Shown piece after piece: positions 8,208 through 17,499 of a DNA stretch of 64,000 nt. Source of the stretch: CAYTBN01 sp964542165 (lineage in GTDB: Bacteria; Myxococcota_A; UBA796; UBA9615; CAYRNR01); the NCBI GenBank assembly GCA_964542165.1, contig CAZITQ010000008.1, positions 1-64,000 on the forward strand, read 5' to 3'. A program made the translations under genes and the position numbers. The notes beneath the pieces are model-generated. The model was given only the letters and a program-made list of their open reading frames with translations, was not told where the DNA came from and made no database searches. Within the stretch, counting starts at the first letter, position 1, and the number at the start of each line of letters is the position of its first letter.

Positions 8208-8600
8208 TCAGCCCGCGGCTGCGGACGAGAGCAGGTAGGCGACGATCGCGCCGGCGCAGGCGATCGCCCCGGCCAGGATGGCCAGCGCCTGCTGCGGGTT
8301 CTTGAATGCCACCCCCTGCAGCTCCACGTAGATGTCCGCCCGCTCGTTGCCCAGGGGGACGTCACGCAGGCGCAGGACCTGGCCCGGTTGCGTGCCGGGG
8401 GGGATGACGACCTTGAGTGTCCGTGGCTCCCCGTCGACCTCGAGCATGAGCTCCTGCTTGCCGCCCCGGGTGAAGGTCCAGGGCATGGCGCGCAGGGGGA
8501 CGCGGATCTGCAGGCGGCCATCGATGCGGACCGCGTCCAGCCACTCGGCGTCGTCGGCGGGGGCATCCGTCTGGGGGGTGTCGGGCGGGGGATCGGTCAT
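8208..8600 (-). CDS. DnaJ C-terminal-domain-like protein with C-terminal membrane anchor
   Basis: A 130-residue protein. Residues 25-95 resemble one substrate-binding beta-domain of Hsp40: VRIDGRLQIRVPLRAMPWTF, then VVIPPGTQPGQVLRLRDVPLG, closely matching DnaJ's 'IPPGTQPG..LRLRGKG'. There is no J-domain and no zinc finger. A hydrophobic helix at about 103-124 forms a C-terminal anchor. It could hold unfolded client proteins at the membrane, but without a J-domain it cannot itself stimulate DnaK. It forms a probable small operon with the exported protein at 7729-8145. Confidence 0.65.
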   Translation of the reverse strand: MTDPPPDTPQTDAPADDAEWLDAVRIDGRLQIRVPLRAMPWTFTRGGKQELMLEVDGEPRTLKVVIPPGTQPGQVLRLRDVPLGNERADIYVELQGVAFKNPQQALAILAGAIACAGAIVAYLLSSAAAG

Positions 8601-8631
8601 CGGGTGTCTCCGTAGTTCATTCCCGTCGGCG

Positions 8632-9645
8632 TCAGCCGTCCGACCGGGGCCAGGGGATCACGGTCTTCATCGGGTTGGCCATGTACAGCTCCAGCACCAC
8701 CTTGGCGGGGGAGTCCGGATCCGAGAGCTCGTAGGGGTCCGGCCCGCCCGAATCGTCGGCGATCCAGAGCCAGCCGTCGTGGATCGCCACGTCGTTGGCG
8801 TGGTCCGACCATCCGTCCGTCCAGGTCTCCACCGGCGCCGCCGGGTCGGACACGTCGATGCCCCGCACGCCGGCCTCGCCGGCGGCCAGGTAGATGCGGT
8901 CCCCGTGCAGCGCCAGGCCCAGGCCCCGATCGGCCGTGTCCACGCTGCCCAGGAGGACCGGTTCCGCGGGATCGGTCAGGTCCGCGATCTGCAATCCGTC
9001 GTCCACGGCCAGGTAGAGCAGCTCGCCGTCGACGAGCATGTCGTTGACCTGGTCGCCCACCGGCAGGTCCGCCACCTTCTCCGGCGCCGTCGGATCGCTC
9101 ACGTCGTAGATCCGGACCGGATTCGGTCCAGCGACCAGGGCGTGGTCCCCGTGGAGGGCCACCAGGGCGGCAAACGCGGTTGTCCGACTCACCGCCACCG
9201 GCGTGGCGGGCGTCGACACGTCCACGATGACCATCCCGTTCTGGTACTCGGCCACGTAGGCCAGCCCGTTGCGGACCTCCACGCTGCCGGACTCGTACGC
9301 GCCGCTGGCCTGGAACACCGCGGTCTCGACCAGATCGCCGGGGTCGGTGCCGTCGAGGATCCGCAGTCCCCCCGACCAGGCGCCCAGGTAGATCCACGGC
9401 CCGTCCACGTCCACGAAGGCGCCCGTACCGGGACTCACGTAGGTGCTCAGCATCTCCGGCCAGGCCCTGTCCACCGTGGACAGCACCGAGAGGGTCCCCG
9501 CGTCGTCGACGGTGATCAGGTACAGATCGTCCACGTCCACGTTTTCGTCGGGCGGATCGCAGCTGCACAGCGCGAACAGGGTAGCCGCTGACAGGGCGAG
9601 TACGGTGCGCCGGTGGGACGTCGGCGTGGTGAGATGCGGATCCAT
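8632..9645 (-). CDS. LVIVD-repeat lipoprotein
   Basis: A 337-residue lipoprotein (lipobox FALCSC) composed of about six LVIVD repeats of roughly 42 residues. Each has the pattern 'xNGLAYVAxxxxGMVIVDVSTPATPVxVS' and the ends read LLGSVDTADRGLGLAL and GVRGIDVSDPAAPV. The repeats form a beta-propeller found on cell-surface proteins of many bacteria and archaea, generally a binding scaffold. The start at 9645 gives the signal peptide and has GGGGAGGAG upstream. It is separated from the DnaJ-C-like gene by 31 bases and may be in the same transcript. Confidence 0.8.
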   Translation of the reverse strand: MDPHLTTPTSHRRTVLALSAATLFALCSCDPPDENVDVDDLYLITVDDAGTLSVLSTVDRAWPEMLSTYVSPGTGAFVDVDGPWIYLGAWSGGLRILDGTDPGDLVETAVFQASGAYESGSVEVRNGLAYVAEYQNGMVIVDVSTPATPVAVSRTTAFAALVALHGDHALVAGPNPVRIYDVSDPTAPEKVADLPVGDQVNDMLVDGELLYLAVDDGLQIADLTDPAEPVLLGSVDTADRGLGLALHGDRIYLAAGEAGVRGIDVSDPAAPVETWTDGWSDHANDVAIHDGWLWIADDSGGPDPYELSDPDSPAKVVLELYMANPMKTVIPWPRSDG

Positions 9646-9700
9646 GACTCCTCCCCAATCGCCGTCGGCGCGACCGCGGAGGACCATTGTACGCGGGGAC

Positions 9701-11587
9701 TCAGAAGTCGATGCCCACGTCCACCGGGAGCCCTTCTTCCTCGCAGTGCTCGCGGATGGTCTCCACCAGCTGGGCCCCGTAGCGCTTGCGCTTGGCCGCG
9801 CCGATGCCCGGGATCACCATCAGCGCCTCCTCGGTGGAGGGACGGACCCGGGCCAGCCCGCGCAGGGTCTTGTCGTTGAAGATCACGTAGGCCGGCACGC
9901 CCCGCAGCTCGGCCAGGTCCCGGCGCAGGGCCCGCAGTCGCTCGAACAGGTCGCCGTCGACGCCCTCCCAGGCCTGGGTCTCGATCTTGGTCCGCCTGGG
10001 CGCCTTCTTGGCCGGCGCGATCAGCTGCACCGGCCGCTCGCCCTTGAGCACCTCCATCGACGCTCGGTTCAGCTGGAGGATCGGGTACTCGTCATCGGTG
10101 CGGGCCACCAGATCCTGGTCCAGCAGCTGCCAGTACCAGTTGACGATCTGCCGCTGGGGTGTGTCCTTGAGCAGTCCGAAGGTCGACAGGCGCTCGTGAC
10201 GCCAGCGGCGCGTGCGCTCGGTGTCGGCGCCGGCCAGGATCTCCGCCAGCGCCGCCATGCCGAAGCGTTGCCCCGACCGGTAGATGTTCGACAGCAGCTT
10301 CTGGGCCACCACCGACCCGTCCTCGACCCCTTCCACCTCGCTCAGGCACACATCGCAGGCCCCACAGCCGTCCCCTGGATAGTCCTGGCCGAAGTACTCG
10401 CTGAGCTTGCGATGCCGGCAGCGCAGGCCCCGGCAGTAGCGCTCCATCTCCGACAGCAGCCTGCGGGCGGCCTTCTGAACCTCGGGGTCGATCTCCACCT
10501 CGCTCTCGGCCGCCGCCCGGTCCATCAGTCGGCTCCAGCGCAGCGAGTCCTGGCCCGAGTACAGCAGGACGCACTCGGCCTCCAGGCCGTCACGCCCGGC
10601 GCGGCCGCTCTCCTGCTGGTAGTGCTCGATGGACTTGGGCATGCCCGCGTGGATCACGCAGCGCACGTCGCTGCGGTCGACCCCCATCCCGAAGGCCACC
10701 GTGGCCACGATCACGTCCAGCTTCTCCGCCGCGAACCGGTCCTGGGTCTCCCGGCGCTGCTCCCGCTCCATGCCCGCGTGGTACGCCGCCGCCGAGAACT
10801 TGCGCCGCGACAGCTGCTCGGCCAGCTGCTCGGTCTCCTTGCGGGTGATGCAGTAGACGATGGCCGCCTGCCCCCGGTGGCGCTCCAGCACCTGGGCCAC
10901 CTGGCGGGTCGTGTCCACCCGGGGCAGCACCCGGTAGCTCAGGTTCGGCCGGTCGAAGGTCCCGACCAGGACCTCGGGGTCGCGCAACTGCAGCTGGGCC
11001 GCGATGTCCTCGCGCACCCGCGGCGTGGCCGTGGCCGTGAACGCGTGCACGCTGACGTCCGGGATCCGCGCCCGCAGCTGGGCCAGCATCCGGTACTCGG
11101 GCCGGAAGTCGTGCCCCCAGTGGCTGATGCAGTGGGCCTCGTCCACCGCCACCGAGCGCACCGGAAGCCGCGCCAGCATCTCCACCGTCCGCGGCATCAT
11201 CAGCCGCTCCGGAGCCAGGTAGATCAGCCGCAGCCGACCCGCCATCAGCTCCTGCTCCGCCTCCCGCGCTTCCTCCGAGGTCAGGTTGCTGTGCAGCGCC
11301 GCCGCCGGGTACCCCGCAGCCCGGAGTCCGTCCACCTGGTCCTTCATCAACGCGATCAGCGGCGACACCACCACGTCCGTGCCCCCGGTCAGCAGCGGCG
11401 GCACCTGGTAACAAAGCGACTTCCCGCCCCCCGTCGGCAACACCACCAGCGAATCCCGCCCCGCCAGCCGCGCCCCGATCGCCTCCTCCTGCAGCGGCAG
11501 CAGCTCCGTATGCCCCCACGTCTTGCGGATCACCTCCTGGATCGCATCGGCGCTGTACGCACCGCGACCTTCCGTCTCTCCCGGCAT
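9701..11587 (-). CDS. recQ: ATP-dependent DNA helicase RecQ
   Basis: A 628-residue RecQ helicase of normal length. Walker A is LPTGGGKSLCYQVP near residue 50, motif II is VDEAHCISHWGHDFRPEY, and motif VI is QESGRAGRDG. The zinc site of the RQC region is visible as C-R-G-L-R-C and DGCGACDVC, followed by the winged helix and, in the last 80 residues, an HRDC domain (LRALRRDLAELRGVPAYVIF). The protein unwinds DNA 3'->5' in recombination and fork repair. The divergent-side intergenic region contains two copies of a palindromic motif (see 11672-11753). Confidence 0.93.
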   Translation of the reverse strand: MPGETEGRGAYSADAIQEVIRKTWGHTELLPLQEEAIGARLAGRDSLVVLPTGGGKSLCYQVPPLLTGGTDVVVSPLIALMKDQVDGLRAAGYPAAALHSNLTSEEAREAEQELMAGRLRLIYLAPERLMMPRTVEMLARLPVRSVAVDEAHCISHWGHDFRPEYRMLAQLRARIPDVSVHAFTATATPRVREDIAAQLQLRDPEVLVGTFDRPNLSYRVLPRVDTTRQVAQVLERHRGQAAIVYCITRKETEQLAEQLSRRKFSAAAYHAGMEREQRRETQDRFAAEKLDVIVATVAFGMGVDRSDVRCVIHAGMPKSIEHYQQESGRAGRDGLEAECVLLYSGQDSLRWSRLMDRAAAESEVEIDPEVQKAARRLLSEMERYCRGLRCRHRKLSEYFGQDYPGDGCGACDVCLSEVEGVEDGSVVAQKLLSNIYRSGQRFGMAALAEILAGADTERTRRWRHERLSTFGLLKDTPQRQIVNWYWQLLDQDLVARTDDEYPILQLNRASMEVLKGERPVQLIAPAKKAPRRTKIETQAWEGVDGDLFERLRALRRDLAELRGVPAYVIFNDKTLRGLARVRPSTEEALMVIPGIGAAKRKRYGAQLVETIREHCEEEGLPVDVGIDF

Positions 11588-11671
11588 CGTGTATGGCCTC
11601 CCGGAGCAACCCGGTCCGTGGGGGCCCCCAACCTAGACACGCCCGCCCGCGACGCAAGCCCACCCCACCCG

Positions 11672-11753
11672 ACCCATCTCCCCCCAGACGTTCCGTTTCG
11701 GACCATCCAGAGCCACACGGACACCCATCTCCCCACCAACGCTCCGATTCGGA
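11672..11753. repeat. Two imperfect 31-bp direct repeats with palindromic ends upstream of recQ
   Basis: The segments 11672-11702 and 11723-11753 match at 26 of 31 positions, 51 bp apart (about five helical turns). Each ends in a small palindrome, TCCGTTTCGGA and TCCGATTCGGA. They lie between the recQ start and the tRNA gene and could be operator sites for recQ. They do not match any regulator consensus I know. Confidence 0.45.
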
Positions 11754-11803
11754 ACGTTTCGCAGAAGATGGTTCCCCCAATTTGCGATACCATCCCTCCC
11801 CGC

Positions 11804-11881
11804 GCGCCGTTGGCTCAGCCTGGATAGAGCAACGGACTTCGGATCCGTAGGTCGCAGGTTCGAATCCTGCACGGCGCGCCA
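11804..11881 (+). tRNA. tRNA-Arg (anticodon UCG)
   Basis: A full cloverleaf is readable: acceptor stem GCGCCGT/ACGGCGC, D arm GCTC/GAGC, anticodon arm ACGGA-CTTCGGA-TCCGT with anticodon TCG, a 5-base variable loop, T arm GCAGG-TTCGAAT-CCTGC, discriminator G and an encoded CCA. It decodes CGA and, by wobble, other CGN arginine codons. Confidence 0.93.
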
Positions 11882-12049
11882 TCTTGAGACCGTCCCGATT
11901 CCGGTTGCCTGCCAGCTCCTCTCGCGCCACCCCCGGCTCGCACTGGAGAGTAGAACCCTTGACCCGGTGAAAGCCGGCGCGAAATGCGGGAGACGGGGAT
12001 TCGCGGCCCCGCGACGAGCGTTCGTCCTGGGCGGAGGGGATTTCCGAAG

Positions 12050-12793
12050 GTGCTTGCGGTGGAGGCCGGTCGTTCCTTTCGTCACACCCTCCCGCTATGG
12101 GCGGTGATCCTGACCTGGATCGTCCTCCCCCCGGTCGGTTGCGTCGAGGCGATGTTCGGGGACGACGACGATTTTACCGGCGACGTGTGTGGCGACGACA
12201 GCTGCGGCGGGAGCGAGAGCTGCGGGGACTGTCCGGAGGACTGCGGGGAGTGCCTGACCACCTGCGGGGAGGCCGGCGGCGATACCTGCGTCGGCGCGGC
12301 GTCGAATCTTTGTGACTGCCTGGAGCTGCTGCCGTCCAGTGACTGCGAGCTGTGCTGCGATCGCTCGGTCCACCCCCTGTCCATGCCCAACAGCCACCAC
12401 ATCGTGGTGGGCGTGGATGTCTACTCCTGGGATGCGATCTACGACCTGGCGGTGGCGGGCCACGGTCCGATGATCACCGCCCAGAATCAGCCGCCCCAGG
12501 TGGACCACGACCCGTGGGCGCAGAACATCCACACCGGCTGGTACGCCTCGGGGGCGGAGATGGCCGACGCCATCCACGCGGGTCTGTGCGACCCCGACAC
12601 CGCCCCCGCCAAGGTCATGATCGACGAGCTGCGGACCGACACCGTGGACATGATCGAGGAGTGCGCGGTCCGGATGCGGACCGTCTACCCCCAGTGGGTC
12701 GGCCGCTGGGGCGCCTACCTGGTCAACGGCGAGAACGTGGCCTTCCCCAACCTCAACCCCGCCGTGGACGCGCTGCTGGAGGCCCTGCGCTGA
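12050..12793 (+). CDS. Cys-rich lipoprotein of unknown function, apparently truncated
   Basis: A 247-residue product from a GTG at 12050 (GGAGGGGA about ten bases upstream). After the lipobox (LPPVGC, Cys31) comes a short DDDD spacer and a Cys-rich module with CGDDSCGGSESCGDCPEDCGEC spacing, a small disulphide knot seen in other exported proteins. A domain with HHIVVGVDVYSWDAIYDLAV and a Trp/Tyr-rich end (YPQWVGRWGAYLVNGENVAF) follows. The frame ends at TGA 12791-12793, but similar-looking coding sequence continues past it (next entry), so the gene is probably a broken version of a longer one. A GTG at 12059 is an alternative start. Confidence 0.55.
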   Translation: MLAVEAGRSFRHTLPLWAVILTWIVLPPVGCVEAMFGDDDDFTGDVCGDDSCGGSESCGDCPEDCGECLTTCGEAGGDTCVGAASNLCDCLELLPSSDCELCCDRSVHPLSMPNSHHIVVGVDVYSWDAIYDLAVAGHGPMITAQNQPPQVDHDPWAQNIHTGWYASGAEMADAIHAGLCDPDTAPAKVMIDELRTDTVDMIEECAVRMRTVYPQWVGRWGAYLVNGENVAFPNLNPAVDALLEALR

Positions 12794-13056
12794 TCGGCCT
12801 ACTGCGCGGTGGGCGGCGACGCGGGAGAGCGGGACGTGTGGCTGGGGGATTTCTACCGCGGGGGTCGTCCATCGGCCGTTTCCGCTGGCTCATCGAGCGC
12901 CGCACGCACCTGTACAGGTCGAGTTGGGTCACCGTGCTGTTTGGTGTCACGGCTACCTGAAGGGATGGAGACGCCCCCTCGATCTTCCTGGACCGGAAGT
13001 TCCACTGCATCGACGGCGAGATCGACTCCCGGCTCGGTCAGGTGTCCTGCCCCTAG
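12791..13056 (+). pseudogene. Decayed C-terminal remnant of the lipoprotein gene at 12050
   Basis: Past the TGA, the same frame reads SAYCAVGGDAGERDVWLGDFYRG, a protein-like segment. The coding signal then moves to another frame, which reads FRWLIERRTHLYRSSWVTVL, then a TGA at about 12957, then IFLDRKFHCIDGEIDSRLGQ and a final TAG near 13056. Two stops and one frame change in 260 bases indicate decay. A short internal deletion after FLDR is also possible. No start or ribosome site is seen within it. Confidence 0.45.
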
Positions 13057-13087
13057 GGATCCGCCCCGTCCGCAGGCTCCGCAACGG

Positions 13088-14962
13088 TCACCTTGGGTTT
13101 CGGCGAGGGGGGCGCCAGCCGCCTTCGCCGGAGCGGGCAGGGCGGATGTGCGTCCGCCGGCCGCGGATCTTGGCGCCCCCGACGCGGTCGAGCACCTGCC
13201 TCACGTGCTTCGCGCTGATCTCGACGAAGGTCGTGCGGTCGCCGATGTCGATGGAGCCGATCGCGCGGCCCGGGACGCCCGCCTCGTTGGCGATGGCGCC
13301 GACGATGTCGCCGGGTCCGACGCCGGCATCGCTGCCCACCGACAGGACCAGGGAGACGACGTCCGCCGGCGGGCGGCGCGATCCCCGGTGGCCCCGCTCG
13401 GCGCTCGGCGGTGGCGATCTCCGGGGCGGCGGGGCCGGTTCGGGCTCGGCGAACAGGGGCCGGCCATCGGCGGCGAGGTGGGCGATGGCGGCCGCCACGA
13501 CCGCCATGTCGTGGGATCCCTCACGGGCGACCTCCTCGGCCACCCGGCGGTAGGCGTCCAGATCCGCGTTCTCGATCGTCCGCCCGACGGCGGCCTTGAA
13601 GCGGCCGACCCGGTGGGCTGCGACGTCCTGTGCCGTCGGCGCCCGCACCTCCGTCAACCGCTGACCCGTGTAGTGCTGGATCCCCGCCAGCACGCGCCGC
13701 TGCGCCGGGTTCAGGAACAGCACCGAGACGCCGGCGCGGCCGGCGCGGCCGGTGCGACCGATGCGGTGGACGTAGGTCTCGGCGTCACCGGGGGCGTCGT
13801 AGTTCACCACCAGCGCGATGGCGTCGACGTCCAGCCCGCGCGCCGCCACGTCCGTCGCCACGACGATCCGCACGTCCTCGCTGCGAAGCCTGCGCAGCAC
13901 GCTCTCGCGGTGGGTCTGGTTCATGTCGCCGTGGAGGGCCTCGGCGGCGAACCCCTCGGCGGTGAGGGAGTCCGCGAGCCGGGAGGAGCCCGCCCGCGTC
14001 CGCGTGAACACCAGCGCCGCATCCCCCTCCTCGACCTCCAGCAGTCGGCACAGGGTGTCGAGCTTTCGATCCTCGTGGGCCCAGATGAACCGCTGGTCGA
14101 TGGTCGCGATGGCCGGCGTGCCGGGTTCGATGGCGATGGCGACGGGATCGGTCAGGTGCCGATCGGCTACACGTCGGACCGGCCTCGGCAGGGTCGCCGA
14201 GAACAACGCGGTCTGGCGCGCCTCGGACCCGGGCGCGTGCTCCAGGATCCACTCGACATCCTCGATGAACCCCATCTTGAGCATCTCGTCGGCCTCGTCG
14301 ATGACCACCGCCGCCGTGTCGGCCAGGGACAGGGACTCGCGCCGCAGGTGGTCCATGACCCGGCCCGGGGTCCCGATGACGACGTGGACCCCCCGCTTCA
14401 GCCCTTTGAGCTGGGTGAAGATCGCCTGGCCACCGTAGACCGGCAGCACCCCGATCCCGCCCAGCGGGCGGGCCAGGGTGGTGAAAGCGGCCGACACCTG
14501 GTTCGCCAGCTCGCGCGTCGGCACCAGCACGATCGCCTGGACGACCCGTCGCGAGGGGTCGATCCGCTGCAGGATCGGCAACGCGAACGCGGCCGTCTTG
14601 CCCGTGCCCGTCTGGGCCTGGCCGATGACGTCGCGCCCCTCGAGCAGCGGCGGGATGGCCGCCCCCTGGATCGGCGTGGGCTGCTCGAACCCCTGCGCCT
14701 CGACCGAGGCAAGCAACTCCGGCCGGAGGCCGAGCGCGGCGAACGCCGACTCCGTCGGAGCGTCCTCGGGCGGTGTGGCGGGATCCGCCGCCGGCGCTTC
14801 CCCCCGTTCTGCGGCCCGGGCGGCGGCCCGGGCGGCGGCCTTCTCGGCCTTGCGACGCTGCTTCTTCGCCTTCCTCCGCGCCACGCGGTCCAGGACGGGC
14901 GCCTCGGATCCCTCCGGCGCAGCCGCGGTGTCGGACGGGGGCACCTGGCTGGGATCGGTCAT
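13088..14962 (-). CDS. DEAD-box ATP-dependent RNA helicase with DbpA-type RNA-binding domain
   Basis: A 624-residue helicase. A basic, Ala/Lys/Arg-rich N-terminal tail of about 75 residues precedes the core: Q motif FEQPTPIQ, AQTGTGKTAAFALP, PTRELANQV, the VIDEADEML box, LFSATLP, and HRIGRTGRAGR. The last ~80 residues (VVSLVLSVGSDAGVGPGDIVGAI ... IDIGDRTTFVEIS) form a DbpA/CsdA RNA-binding fold. It remodels structured RNA in ribosome assembly or cold adaptation. The start at 14962 has GGAGG upstream; a longer upstream frame is not needed for homology. It is closest to the DeaD/CsdA group, but I do not give a symbol. Confidence 0.9.
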   Translation of the reverse strand: MTDPSQVPPSDTAAAPEGSEAPVLDRVARRKAKKQRRKAEKAAARAAARAAERGEAPAADPATPPEDAPTESAFAALGLRPELLASVEAQGFEQPTPIQGAAIPPLLEGRDVIGQAQTGTGKTAAFALPILQRIDPSRRVVQAIVLVPTRELANQVSAAFTTLARPLGGIGVLPVYGGQAIFTQLKGLKRGVHVVIGTPGRVMDHLRRESLSLADTAAVVIDEADEMLKMGFIEDVEWILEHAPGSEARQTALFSATLPRPVRRVADRHLTDPVAIAIEPGTPAIATIDQRFIWAHEDRKLDTLCRLLEVEEGDAALVFTRTRAGSSRLADSLTAEGFAAEALHGDMNQTHRESVLRRLRSEDVRIVVATDVAARGLDVDAIALVVNYDAPGDAETYVHRIGRTGRAGRAGVSVLFLNPAQRRVLAGIQHYTGQRLTEVRAPTAQDVAAHRVGRFKAAVGRTIENADLDAYRRVAEEVAREGSHDMAVVAAAIAHLAADGRPLFAEPEPAPPPRRSPPPSAERGHRGSRRPPADVVSLVLSVGSDAGVGPGDIVGAIANEAGVPGRAIGSIDIGDRTTFVEISAKHVRQVLDRVGGAKIRGRRTHIRPARSGEGGWRPPRRNPR

Positions 14963-15041
14963 CGCTGAACCTCCGGAACGGGAAGCGTCGGGCGGATCGG
15001 ACTTTTCGCGGGCACGAGGGCGGCGGGCGAGAAGACGGCGG

Positions 15042-15069
15042 ACTATAGCAGGCTCGTCTGCGACGTCCA
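15042..15069 (-). promoter_or_regulatory. Possible sigma-70 promoter of the DEAD-box helicase gene
   Basis: On the minus strand TGGACG (15069-15064) and TATAGT (15047-15042) are separated by 16 bases, a fair -35/-10 pair. Transcription would start about 75 bases before the ATG at 14962, giving a moderately long leader, as is common for cold-inducible helicase genes. This is pattern matching only. Confidence 0.35.
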
Positions 15070-15106
15070 CAGACCTTTGTGTTCGTGGAGGACCGTGCGG
15101 ACGCGC

Positions 15107-16855
<1,749 letters not shown>

Positions 16856-16868
16856 GGTGTCCTCCCTC

Positions 16869-17417
16869 TCAACGCATCAGAATCTTGACGAACTGTCGGT
16901 ACGCCCGGCCCTCCGCGGTACCCAGCAGCTGGAAGACCAGCATCTCGACCGTGGCCACCGTCACTCCCCGCTCTCGCATCCATTGCAGGGCCAGCGACCG
17001 GTCCTCGGGCTTGCGCGAGCCGCAGGCGTCGGCGGCCAGGAAGACCCGGTAGCCCAACCTCGTCAGCGAGCACGCGGTCTGTAGCACGCACACGTGGGTC
17101 TCGATCCCCGCGACGATGATCTGTCGCCTCCCCACCCGCTCGAGCGCGTCGATGAACGCGGAGTCGCCACAGCAGTCGAAGGTCATCTTGGGCAGCGGTT
17201 CGACCCCCGGCAACCGATCCCGGAGGCCATCCGCGGTCGGCCCCAGCAGGCGGCGATACTGCTCGGTGAGCACCACCGGCAGCTCCATCAGGGCCAGGCC
17301 GTCGACCAGATCCTCGCAGGCCCGGGTCACGGACTCGTGGCGGTCGATGGTCGGCAGCAGTCGCTGCTGCAGGTCGATCAGCAGCAACGCCGAGTCCTCG
17401 CGCGTCAGCTCGTGCAT
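16869..17417 (-). CDS. Isochorismatase-family cysteine hydrolase
   Basis: A 182-residue cytoplasmic hydrolase of the isochorismatase/nicotinamidase superfamily. The catalytic triad is visible: Asp15 in LLLIDLQ, Lys77 in LPKMTFDCCGDSAF, and Cys110 in IETHVCVLQT. The cis-peptide region VAGIETHVC is well conserved. Members of this size act on small amides or are annotated as YcaC-like hydrolases; the substrate cannot be read from sequence. The start at 17417 gives the standard N-terminus and has GGGGAGAA upstream. It is immediately upstream of acsA. Confidence 0.85.
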   Translation of the reverse strand: MHELTREDSALLLIDLQQRLLPTIDRHESVTRACEDLVDGLALMELPVVLTEQYRRLLGPTADGLRDRLPGVEPLPKMTFDCCGDSAFIDALERVGRRQIIVAGIETHVCVLQTACSLTRLGYRVFLAADACGSRKPEDRSLALQWMRERGVTVATVEMLVFQLLGTAEGRAYRQFVKILMR

Positions 17418-17499
17418 CGGCGGTTCTCCCCTCGCGGTGGGCCGCAGCCCAGCAAACTGGATCATAGACCGTGGCGGGAGGATCGAAGGACAGGTCCGG

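Noticed and set aside
12791..12793. In-frame TGA read as selenocysteine
   Set aside because: No SECIS-like hairpin at the right distance, and a frame change plus a further stop follow; decay is simpler.
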